From: Prunella strophiata
Taxonomy: Eukaryota; Chordata; Aves; Passeriformes; Prunellidae
Direction: 5' to 3'
DNA length: 64,000 nucleotides
Assembly (NCBI GenBank): GCA_036583965.1
Contig: JAZBQD010000030.1
Location: forward strand, 88,395,300-88,459,299
In this document: positions 41,321 to 50,226 of the stretch, piece after piece
Numbering within the stretch: the first letter of the stretch is position 1
How the letters are laid out: each line of letters starts with the position of its first letter
Program-made: the position numbers and the translations under genes
Notes under the pieces: model-generated
The model's input: only the letters and a program-made list of their open reading frames with translations
Told to the model about the DNA's origin: nothing
The model's database searches: none

Positions 41321-44300
41321 GTGAGGACCCCAGCCTGTGCTGGGGCTGAGAGGGATTCTGAAAACAATGTAGCTCTGCTTTTAAATCACATTCCCCTTCC
41401 AGAAATTATCTGGTAGACTTTAGTAAAGAGACTTGCTGGTTGTAGCATTTGAGTTATCCATATTCTCAGGAGATTGCACTAGTTGTACTAGATGATGGCG
41501 TTTATAACCTCTGATAGGCCCAGGTTTTACTAGAGTAAAGAATCTGTAGGCTAATGATTTTATTGTTATAAAACTACTGGACATGTAACAAATTAAGAAA
41601 TGCTTGTGTCTTGCTTTTCAGTAGCTCCTCATGTTGATGATGTTCTTCTTAAAGCAGAGATCTGGGATGGTTTGGATCTGAACTAATGTTTGAGCAGTTA
41701 AAATTCTGAAGTGGTAGGACTGTTAAGGAAATTGTCTGATTTTACCTACCCCCACCTCAGTTGCAGCAGATGAGAAAAGGAAAAAAGGCATTTTTGAGGG
41801 AGGAATGCCATTTGTCAGAGTTCAGTATTGGACAATACCAAATCAAAACTGAGAAGCTGAGAAGAAAGTCCATCTCTGTGTCCCAGACTGTGCCCTGCAT
41901 GTTCCTTGCAGGTGAATGCTGATATATGTATGCACATATCTCCTTTAGAGCAACTGTGGATTTGTAAACTGAACTCATTTCTTCTCATGAGCTCTCAGTC
42001 TCTCCTCCCACATGCACACTGTCTCTCCAGAACAGGGCACCTCACAGCTCAGACACTGTTGATCTTGAAAAATTGATCTAGCTTTGTTGCATCTAAAGTT
42101 TGTCAAGTCTGTAGCATGTGTTCTGAGTAACACCAAAAGATAAGAACAGATCAGAAGGTAATAACTAAGCCTGCTGACAGTCCTAATATTGCATTTTACT
42201 AAGGAAACCCCAAATATTAATTCACTAGTTCTTCACTGTTCATCAACCTAAATGTATTTACCTTATTTTATAGAGCCTCTTGGCTGCCTTCACTCCTTGC
42301 CTCTTCAGCTCTTAATTAGTAAGGAGGTTTGTGCTGAAGGGTTATCTGAATCAGCAAGACTTGATTAAATGCAGCATGTCACAGCTAGAACAAGACAGAG
42401 AAGTGCTAAAGGGCAAAAGTGCTTTCTACAAAACCTGAAAGCAGCATTATGATTATATTTATGATCCTGTGGGCTAATTAAATTCCTGTATAAATCACCC
42501 TCAGTGAGAACAGCAATAAAAATCTGATAGCAACAAAATCTCCGATTTGCACTACATTCAACATACTTTGTTCCCCTTTGACAGAAAAGCAGAGGATTAA
42601 ATTCCTACATGTTTTTCTGCCACACCCTACAAAACCCAAGGAAAAGAAGTTGTGAATTTAATAACACTGAACTAGATTTATATGCTGCCAAAACACGTGT
42701 GAGTGGAGCATTATGGAAAAAGAACAAAACTCTTTAGTTGGACAGACAGACACAGGGCAGCTGAGAATATCTGCCACATCCAACATCTATCCACCTCTGT
42801 TGGAGTCACAGATAGTTTCTGTACTTGTTGGTGTGCATGTTTGCCTGAACACAGCTCTCAGTGGACTGTTAGATGTGCTTTTCTGGCAAACTGAATCTAC
42901 TGCAGATGGCCAAGCCAGCTCCAGCTGAACCTTCCTGCCACCCTGCCAGCTCTTCACAGCAGATGACAGACAGTCAAGATTTCCATCTGGTGGGATTCCC
43001 AGCTTTTCCCAACCTGGGGACTTATAAAAAAAATGAAGAAAATAAAAAATCTGATTTATTTATCAAAATGTAATAATCCAGGCAAACCTTGCACCATAAG
43101 ATAAGTCAAGTCAATGACACCACAGTGTTGTCTTTCCTCTTGTGACTTTAGGGGGAGGGAGGACTGGGCAGAAGGCATAGCTATTTTTTGCCCTTTTGGA
43201 CCATATCCTCCAGCCTGTGCTTTGGTCTTTTTCCATCAGAATTCCACTCTTTTGGCTTTCCACTCTTTTCTCAGGGTTATTTTTTCTGTCACCCATGTCC
43301 TCTGAACCAGACCAGACTGTTCAGCATACTCTTTTCTGCTCTTCTCCTCTCTGTCTTCCCATGCAATCTTGGGGACCCAGAGTTTCTCCCAGTTCCATAC
43401 CACATAGTTGACTCTTACATTTTTTCTGTTATTCTCTCCTCTCTTGCTAAACCCTTGCACTGTCTTATTTCCATTTCTTCCACCTTATTTTGTTCTGCCT
43501 CATATCCCCTGTGCTGTCCTTTTCTGGAAGAGGACCTTGGCACAAGAAGCAGCCCAGGAGAAGAAAACAGCACAAAATGATCCATCTGTTTCATGGCATC
43601 TACAGCTGGGGAAGGAAATTATTCAGGAACTTGAGTAAGAAACACAGAGGAAGAGCTGCTCAGCAGAAGCTGAGTTTGTCCATTGATGTCCTTCTGTCTT
43701 CCTAAGTGTCCTTCTGTCCTTGTCAGAGTTTTTAGCTCAGTGGTAAGAGGATCAAGACATGCTGTAGTCTGAACTCAATTCATAGGAGAAAAAGCCTTGT
43801 CCCTTCCCTCTTGAGGTCTACTTGGCCACTCAGGTGAAATACAAATTATGCATGCAGTTAAAAGTGAGGAGTGGGAGAGGTATCAACAACTGTTTGGACT
43901 TCTTTTTCATTCAGGTCAGTTGCATTCCTGTCCCTGTTGCATTCCCTTAGCAAGTCTAAGCTAGGGCTGGTTACATCAATAGGGTGAGTGTTCAGCCAAG
44001 CCAAGCCCAGTCAAGCCTGCAGCTTCTCAGTCCCCTTCCATAGCCACACACAGATTGTGCTATCCATCTTTGCTTCTCCCTGTAGGCCTGTATGCAGGTT
44101 TGGTCCAAAGAAAAGATCTCTGAGTCTGTTTTAATTATCACTCCATGTGAAATAGCCTCTGGCACACAAAATGACATCTGGGAGATACCCATTTCCTCTG
44201 AATTAAGATTTCTGATTTTACTAGAAACTACTCAGACAGAAATGTAGGGTAATAAAAGACATGATGAGAAAAATTATCTTTTCTATTTTTACCCTACACT

Positions 44301-44512
44301 TCTTCCTGTAGAATAAAGGGGTGAAAATATCTCTCAGTGTGCTTATAAATGGGTCCTATAAAGATAAGTATATACCAATACCTCAGTTTAGTTTAACAAC
44401 TGATAGGCTATCATGTGAAACCCCCTAAGTGACTGGGGGTACTTATCAGCACTGTGGTTGGGTGTTGGGGTCTCTGCAGAATGCTTACACTAGTGCACTT
44501 GTCTCCATGCAG
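41321..44512. other. SH3RF3 intron between exons 41150 and 44513
   Basis: Nothing recognisable apart from short simple sequence. A pyrimidine-rich stretch at 43190-43560 gives overlapping open frames in two phases and a minus frame, all probably low-complexity shadows. An AG at 44477-44479 (TCTCTGCAG) lies 33 nt upstream of the acceptor used for the next exon and would add 11 in-frame codons if used. Confidence 0.6.
44477..44479 (+). promoter_or_regulatory. SH3RF3: Possible alternative splice acceptor
   Basis: GGGGTCTCTGCAG precedes an open stretch of 33 nt that joins the 44513 exon in the same frame and without a stop (it would begin MLTLVHLSP). The spacing is a multiple of three, so both acceptors would give the same downstream frame. 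The added residues do not resemble SH3RF3, so the site is probably unused. Confidence 0.25.
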
Positions 44513-44764
44513 GGTGCCAGTGGGAGCTGGGCAGCCCAGGAACAGCGGAGCTGTAGGAGCTCCAACAACAAAAGTAACCCCAGGATCCATCCACCCCATT
44601 GTGGCCTGGTCACAGCAATGCCACCACGGCTGTCAGACCGGTGGTTCCCATCACTGCTCCCCCGGCGCATCCGCAGCTGCAGGCGGCCTCTCCGCAGCTC
44701 AGTAACTGCCTGAGGTACGCGGCTCAGCAGCCGGGCAGCCAGCCCCGCAGCGCCCTGCAGATGG
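44513..44764 (+). CDS. SH3RF3: SH3RF3 exon with an internal frame shift: linker after SH3 domain 3
   Basis: The acceptor (TTGTCTCCATGCAG) and donor (GTAAGT) are clear. From the split codon the first frame reads RVPVGAGQPRNSGAVG and continues APTTKVTPGSIHP, as expected after SH3 domain 3. Kept in this frame the exon runs into TAA at 44703. From about 44605 the family-like sequence continues in the next frame: GHSNATTAVRPVVPIT, then CLRYAAQQPGSQPRSALQM, and this frame joins exon 49484 correctly. The next frame is closed upstream by a TAG, so it cannot be used throughout. The exon is 252 nt, whereas its neighbours' phases need a length of 3n+2. The break, equivalent to one extra base, lies at about 44595-44607. 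A sequencing or assembly error is most likely. A real null allele or a decayed gene is possible but less likely, since all other exons are intact. Confidence 0.85.
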
Positions 44765-44823
44765 GTAAGTGCTCACCCTGCGCCCCACCCTGGGCCCCCT
44801 GCCCGCCAGGATTGATGGGGTAC
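44765..44823. other. Intron start and 5' target-site copy
   Basis: Only 59 bases separate the donor of the 44513 exon from the LTR insertion. The last six bases (GGGTAC, 44818-44823) are the left copy of the target-site duplication. Confidence 0.85.
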
Positions 44824-44937
44824 TGTCAGGGGTCTCTCAGGAGCTCGAGATGACCCCAATCAGTTAGAAAGTCTCTGTGTTCTGGCCCGAGAACTAAAGG
44901 AGGAGTCAGGAGGCTTCTTGTGCAGTTTTCAAGGTTG

Positions 44938-44943
44938 TTTATT
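44938..44943 (-). terminator. Polyadenylation signal of the solo LTR
   Basis: AATAAA read on the minus strand, downstream of the LTR TATA box at a spacing compatible with the R region. Confidence 0.55.
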
Positions 44944-45036
44944 ATTTCTTATCTAACTAATTTTCTCCCTGACCAGCCGAGGTCTGTTCAGCAGGTCAGT
45001 CCAAGGCACACTGCCCACCCCTGGGGCGGTGTTGTC

Positions 45037-45044
45037 TTTTTATA
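45037..45044 (-). promoter_or_regulatory. TATA box of the solo LTR
   Basis: TATAAAAA read on the minus strand, located near the middle of the LTR as expected for the U3 promoter. A transcript from it would run antisense towards and through the SH3RF3 exon at 44513. Activity is not known. Confidence 0.55.
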
Positions 45045-45466
45045 CTAAAAACTACGTGTACATTATTTACAGTTATTTTCCAATACCTATCACCTATGTT
45101 ACATAGTCCAACTCTACTCTAAGCCAATCCAAAAGTGCCACCATCACCCAGAAGATGGAGGCTGTGAAGAAGGAGAAAGAAGGACAGAACACGCCCAAAT
45201 TCCTCTATCTTGACCCCCGAACCCTTATTCTAAAAAACCCCAAAATTCTACTTTTTCACCCTGTGATAAACTTATTATTACTCTACTTAATTTTTGTGGC
45301 TTGTAACTCTTCATATAAGGTTTTCATATAATTTTTTTCATATAATTTTTTCCATGGCTCAAAATCAAAGGCACAGGGGTCCTGGGCTCTGTGCCAAGGT
45401 CTTTGAGCTCCCTGCCCGGGGCTTGAGCCATCCAGGGCAACCAGAGGGATGTCCTGGGTTCCGACA

Positions 45467-46238
45467 GGGTACCCCTCCAGTGCAACCCTCTAGAATGTGC
45501 CCGTCCCCACAGCTTTCTTCCTCGCTTTAGCCCAGGAATTGTGGAGTTTGTCCATTGGTGATAGAGTATGTTTTCTTTGCTTGTAATATTTATGGGTTTC
45601 TATTGATCTCTGGGAACCACGTTGTGTTTATCAGATTGTTCTGTTGCTACAGCTGAAATAGATTGTAGTGTTTACAAATATTTATACAATTTATCTGAGT
45701 GAAAGCAAGCACGCTGTACACTAAGGAGATTAACAGTTCTGAGTCCGGTTGGCTTGCTGATAAAAAAATACTGTTCTTATTGCAGAGCAAGTAATACATG
45801 CCTTGAAATTAAGCAGCATTTCATTGGGCTTCCAGGATGAAAGGTATTTATTAGGCAGAATGGGACCCTGTGTTAGTGGTAAAGCAAAAGATCTGAAAAC
45901 TGCTGCCACCTTTTTGAAGTGAGAATAAGAGCTTCTTGCACCAGGGAGCCTCTGTTCTTTCTAGGTTCCCTTTCTGATGTACAGCACAATTTTCTAGAGT
46001 ACAATTTATTCCCCTTTCCCTGATGTTAAACAGCTTCTGATGTTGAATAAAGTAAAAGCAAATCCTGTGGTGGAACTTTATAGAGCAAAATTTAAAACAT
46101 TTTGTTTCTGATATTTTATAGGGATGTGAGCTATTGTATTTACAAAGATCAGTAAGGACTGTGACTGCTCAAAATTGAGGTCTTAGATACAAAACAGAGC
46201 AAACACAAATGAGAAATACCCTGCAGAGTAAAGTCATG
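45467..46238. other. Intronic sequence after the solo LTR
   Basis: Starts with the right target-site copy GGGTAC (45467-45472). No gene or repeat recognised. Confidence 0.6.
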
Positions 46239-46320
46239 AATTCATACCTTTTGAAGCCAGAAGGCACAATGATGACCATCTAATCTCACTTCCTACACAG
46301 TCCAGACCAAAGGGAAGAAA
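46239..46320 (-). mobile_element. Ancient CR1-type relic
   Basis: The phrase GAAGCCAGAAGGCACAATGA, then GACCATCTAATCTCACTTCC, resembles the antisense 3' region of old CR1/L3-like families (the 'gatcatctagtctgacctcc' core). It is heavily diverged, with no defined boundaries. Confidence 0.5.
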
Positions 46321-49022
46321 ACGTAATCAAATACTGAGAATCTCAGTCTCGAACAGTGGAGACTCCTCTGCTCAACAAACAGTGCAGGGCTTTACATGGC
46401 ATCCATGTCACACTGGGGAATAATCAATTTATCCTTTTTCTCTACTCCAGAAAGTGCTGCTTTCCTCTCAACTCACACCCTTCCAAAAGGTCTCCTGCTC
46501 CCACAGTGCAAAGGCAAAAATGTCCCCTTTGGGTGCAGTGCTCAGGAAGTGTTCAGGTGCTCTTGGTGGCTCCTGTGCACATGTCAACAGGCAGGTGATT
46601 CCCCTGAAACCAAGGTGACTTCTTTCCACACCTCCAGCAGCTTCCCTGATTTAAGATTGCTCCTTTAGGTCACTCTGACATCTCTAAAGTGCCAAAGCGT
46701 TGGCAGGCAGGGTGATCCAGGGACCACAGAGCTGTTCCAAAACCTCCCAAGCAGAGAGTTTTCCAACCTTTCCAGAAGGTTCATGAGATTGTTGTTTTAA
46801 TTAAATAAATCTTTACCAGGATAAATAAAGGAAGTTTTCATGATTATCAGTAATTATCTCCATAATGGCTGTCCTCACCAGCACCCTGTGGACCAGAGCC
46901 CGTGCAGGACAGGTCAATGCACTGACTTTTGGAAAAGCTTTCCAAGAGAGGCAAGCTTGCACAGTATTCAAATCACGTTTCTGTTGGCTTGAAATATACA
47001 TGAGTAACAAATCAATTTTCTACAAGGCCACTAATGTAGGAATACACCCAAAACGAAATATGAGTGCTGTAGAACAAAAATAGCTTTCAGTGAGCATTGC
47101 TAATTAATAGCATGTTTGATGCAGCACAGTCCAGATCCAGAGATCCCAGAGCAAGGCATACATTGTAACAGTAAGCAGATGAAACTACAGAATAAAATGT
47201 GAGAATTCTGCTCAGAGTTGATTTTTCACAGGCCATTTCTTCTACTCTTTCTCATGTTTTATGTTTCCTTTGTGTCTGGAAACACTAAGTCCTACATGAA
47301 AGAGGTGATGTACCTAATACCATTATCAAATCAATGTTCTGCATCCAAGATCATGCAGAGAAATTCCATTCGTATGCTTTCTCTCTAAATTTAGGAAAAC
47401 CATTGCTCCCTACAAACAGTAGTTCAAAACCTAGACCCTACAAGCTTAACCATCCCAAAAAAATTTAATTTCTCATAGCAAAATTGTTCATCACTCAGGT
47501 TCCAATTGGGAAAATCAGGAGGGAATCACTTCCAGATAACTAGTGGGACCTTGCCTGTCTTTTCTGGAAGTGAATTGCACTTTCAGTGCATGTTCTTGGT
47601 AGTCCTGGGAGGGGATGATGATGAATAATAGTAAAAATAGTCTTGAAGGCATTTGTAATAACAACTTTTAGGGCCTTCCTCATGCTACATGGTAAAGTGG
47701 TATCAAGTTACAGACTGGCTAAAGATAATGCAGCTGATTTGCTATAAACATTAGCAAAAAAAGATGTTATAGGTCAAGTAGCTTCTGTAAGGGAGAATCA
47801 TACAAACTTTGGAGGTGATGATGACTGGCCCATGATGTTTAGTATCACATCAGAAAATAGGGCAGAAGGCTGGGAGATGAAATCCCCTCCTGGCAGGAGT
47901 GCTCAGCTGGTGTAGTGAGTATGATTAATGGCACTCCATCAATCTAATCCCTGTAATAGGTGCCACTGATAACCACAGGAACAGAAACTAGTAGTTTGAG
48001 TTGTTCTAGCATTGTTGTTTAGTTATAGATTGAGTGAACTCCAGCTGCATAAAAGTTTGTCCTTCAGATGAATTTGTCAGAAAACAACAGATCAAAGTCA
48101 GTCAGAAATTTTCCAGTAAAATGCAACTTGGTCAAAGAAAAGCTGATTTGATGGACTCAAAGTTTTTTGTCAGGAATGAATGTAGTTCAACCAGACCAGC
48201 CATGAAGCTGTACTGGCTCATGTTGCTAGGGGAATTGATGGCTTTCCAGAGCTGTTCTCTACATAAGAGAACAGTGCAACGATCACATTCTATGTTTTCA
48301 CATCCCAGGTGAATAACCTGACCAAAATAGAGTCCATTGTGGAGTGAGTGAGCATGTTGTGCTCAGAAAAATGTTCAGAGGTTCAAATTTTGCACTGAGA
48401 CAGAACTAAACAAGATTATGAAACCTTGAAATCATTTATGAAATGGGCACTTTCCAGCCAGTCCTATTATTGAATCATTTATGTGAGGGAATGTCTGAGT
48501 ATGGACTCGGCTTTTAGGCTGTACATACTTGAAGTGGAGCTGTAGTTAGGTAACACCTAAGCAATAAACCAAGCTGGAAGTCATAGACAACATCCTTGTG
48601 GAAATGGACCTAGAGCTTTGTCACATTTTTTGCATCCTGAAGTATGCAACAGCATCCCTGGGGATCTGACCTCATCAGTGTGTCACAGTCACTGTTAAAT
48701 GGGCGAGCTCTAATTCCTGGTTCCCACTGCTTGCAAGCAGGGTTTGCTTAGCAGGAGCAGCCAGACTAAAAGGCACTGCACAGTCCCTTAGGGACTTTGC
48801 TGGCAGAGAGGAGACTGAGCTCAGAAATCCTCTGGTGAATTTCTGCTTAATTTATCCTGTGCAGCACAGTGACGTGATGTTGATCATTCTGTTAGGGCTG
48901 AAACAAGACACCTCCTTTTGTAATTGCTGTCTGCAGGGTCAGTGTGGATCATCTGGGCTGACCCCTTAGGTCTCGTGTTGCTTGCTCCAGAACTGATCAC
49001 CTTAGGAGGAGGGCCTGGGGGT
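46321..49022. other. Intronic sequence, no gene seen
   Basis: No family-like frames and no recognisable repeat. Short frames at 46356-46668 and 48034-48312 show no known domains. Confidence 0.55.
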
Positions 49023-49288
49023 GCAGAAAACAGCTCAGCTGGAACGAGATAATGTATTTTTTAAAGTCAGCCGGTTTATTTATTTCAGGTATTTATTTCC
49101 AGGCATGGGCAGGGATACTGAATGCCATTCCCCAGTGGTATCACTGGCGGGAACAAGCCAATTTTGGTGACTTCGGGCAGGGCTTTGCAGCCAGGAGGGG
49201 AATTAGCCAAAAACGCTTGCAGGGTGATATATCCTGAGCAAAGGCTCAGAGCCTATATCCCCATCGGGCCCTTGGCACCTCCACAGAC
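49023..49288 (-). mobile_element. Possible short LTR remnant, antisense
   Basis: Read on the minus strand the segment starts TGTCTGTGGAGGTGCC, has GGATATATCA in its first half and repeated AATAAATA-type signals in its second half, and could end at TTTTCTGCA near 49023. This layout suggests an LTR, but I cannot name the family or find a target duplication, partly because a SINE abuts it. Confidence 0.3.
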
Positions 49289-49420
49289 AGAATCACAGAA
49301 CATTCTGAGTTGGAAGGGACCCACAAGGATCACCGATGCCAACTCTTCGAGTGAATGGCCCCTAAGGAGATCGAACCCACGGTGCTGTTGACACCGTGCT
49401 CTGCCCAAACGAGCTATGGT
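49289..49420 (-). mobile_element. tRNA-Ile-derived SINE with CR1 tail (TguSINE1-like)
   Basis: On the minus strand the head resembles tRNA-Ile: box A-like TAGCTCGTTTGG (49416-49405) and box B-like GGGTTCGATCTCC (49378-49366), followed by a GGCCA acceptor-stem end. The remainder is a short CR1-type 3' tail (AACTCAGAATGTTCTGTGATT). This head-plus-tail design is that of the passerine SINE TguSINE1, which uses the CR1 machinery. It is not a tRNA gene: the stem pairings are degraded and CR1 sequence follows directly. It ends 63 nt before the acceptor-defined start of the exon at 49484, in antisense orientation. Confidence 0.85.
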
Positions 49421-49483
49421 CACTGAAGGGCCCATCGAGGCCGAGCGAGGGCAATTTAACCGTGCTCTGTGCTCCTCCCGCAG

Positions 49484-49788
49484 CGCACCCGGCGGTGCCG
49501 GCCCCGGAGCGACCCACGGCCACGGTCTCGCCCCTGCGGACGCCCAGCTCGCCCTCCCGCCTGCCCGCCGCGGCCATTCGGCCTCACCCCGCCGTGTCCC
49601 CGCAGCACGGCCACCAGCCGCCCGCCCCGGGGGCCCGGCCCCTCATCCCGCTCACCTCCGCCGCCGCCGCCATCACGCCGCCCAACGTCAGCGCCGCGCA
49701 CCTCAACGGGGACGCGGGCAGCGGGCCCCTGGGCGGCCCCGCCGCGCCCGGCCCGGCCGGCAAGCCCGAGGAGAGGAAGAACGAGAAG
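49484..49788 (+). CDS. SH3RF3: SH3RF3 exon: Pro/Ala/Ser-rich linker before the C-terminal part
   Basis: The exon is 305 nt, entering with two bases of a split codon and ending in phase 0 at a GTAAGG donor; the acceptor is GTGCTCCTCCCGCAG. The translation begins AHPAVPAPERPTATVSPLRT, continues SPSRLPAAAIRP, SPQHGHQPPAPG, PLIPLTSAAAAITPPNVSAA, and ends EERKNEK. The core RPTATVSPLRT, SPSRLP and ITPPNVSA is diagnostic of SH3RF3 rather than SH3RF1. It is probably a disordered linker offering proline-rich binding sites between SH3 domains 3 and 4. Composition is extreme: 82% G+C over 49501-49740, with many CpGs. Large open frames in the other phases and on the minus strand here are by-products of that composition. 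Confidence 0.94.
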
Positions 49789-50094
49789 GTAAGGGCCGCC
49801 GTGCCGCTGTGCGCCCCGTGCTGCTGCCGAGGAGGCGCCCTGCGAAAACTGGCTTTCCATCGCCAGACGGCTTGGGCATCCTCATCTCACACTGTTTCAC
49901 ACTTCATCTTTCCCCCCCACCACCATAGTCAACACTGCTCTCGTGTTACCTGCCCTCGGATGGGAAACAAGCGCCGAGATCTGCAAATTTGCAGCGGTGC
50001 AGCGAGGTGTTGTAGCGGGCCATGGCCATCAGAGGCGGATGGCAATGCCAGAGTCATCCGTGTGCTTCCCTGCATCAGAGGCTGGTGGTGGCAC

Positions 50095-50134
50095 CAGCCA
50101 CACCGCAGGTGCCTCAGCCACACCGCAGGCGCCT
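50095..50134. repeat. 20-bp tandem duplication
   Basis: CAGCCACACCGCAGGTGCCT is repeated immediately with a single T/C difference. It lies in the short intron between the 49484 exon and the candidate micro-exon. Confidence 0.9.
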
Positions 50135-50211
50135 CCTACCACTCCTGAGTGATAGGAGCTGTTTCGCTCTTCCAGAAACACATCAATTTCTTCACAAAAC
50201 TTTCATTGCAG

Positions 50212-50226
50212 CCAAAAGAGAAGAAG
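50212..50226 (+). CDS. SH3RF3: Candidate 15-nt SH3RF3 micro-exon (PKEKK)
   Basis: CTTTCATTGCAG precedes CCAAAAGAGAAGAAG, followed by the donor-like GTAATG. The preceding exon ends in phase 0 with NEK; these 15 bases add PKEKK in frame and leave phase 0. In SH3RF3 and SH3RF1 the corresponding position holds a short lysine-rich KEKK element just before the conserved GLLKLL segment. This is what makes the micro-exon attractive. Against it: 15 bases can arise by chance, the polypyrimidine tract is only moderate, and I cannot see the following exon. It lies 423 nt after the preceding donor. Confidence 0.55.

Larger units (their letters stand above)
44824..45466 (-). mobile_element. Solo LTR of an avian endogenous retrovirus, antisense to SH3RF3
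   Basis: It is 643 bp, bounded by TG...CA with near-identical terminal inverted repeats (TGTCAG at the left, CCGACA at the right). It is flanked by perfect 6-bp direct repeats GGGTAC (44818-44823 and 45467-45472). A 6-bp duplication is typical of class II (beta-like, ERVK) integration. On the minus strand it has TATAAAAA (45044-45037) followed about 100 bases later by AATAAA (44943-44938), in the order expected for U3-R-U5. No gag, pol or env sequence flanks it, so it is a solo LTR left by recombination between two LTRs. The perfect duplication suggests a relatively recent insertion. Confidence 0.92.

Noticed and set aside
49366..49416. tRNA-Ile gene on the minus strand
   Set aside because: Box A and box B are recognisable but the stems are degraded and a CR1 tail follows directly, as in a tRNA-derived SINE.
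21724..49788. Assignment to the paralogue SH3RF1
   Set aside because: The third SH3 domain wording and the RPTATVSPLRT / ITPPNVSA linker agree with SH3RF3 as I know it and differ from SH3RF1.
49416..49928. Long alternative plus and minus frames over the 49484 exon (up to 170 codons)
   Set aside because: Stop codons are rare in 80% GC sequence. Only the phase that joins the flanking splice sites matches SH3RF3.
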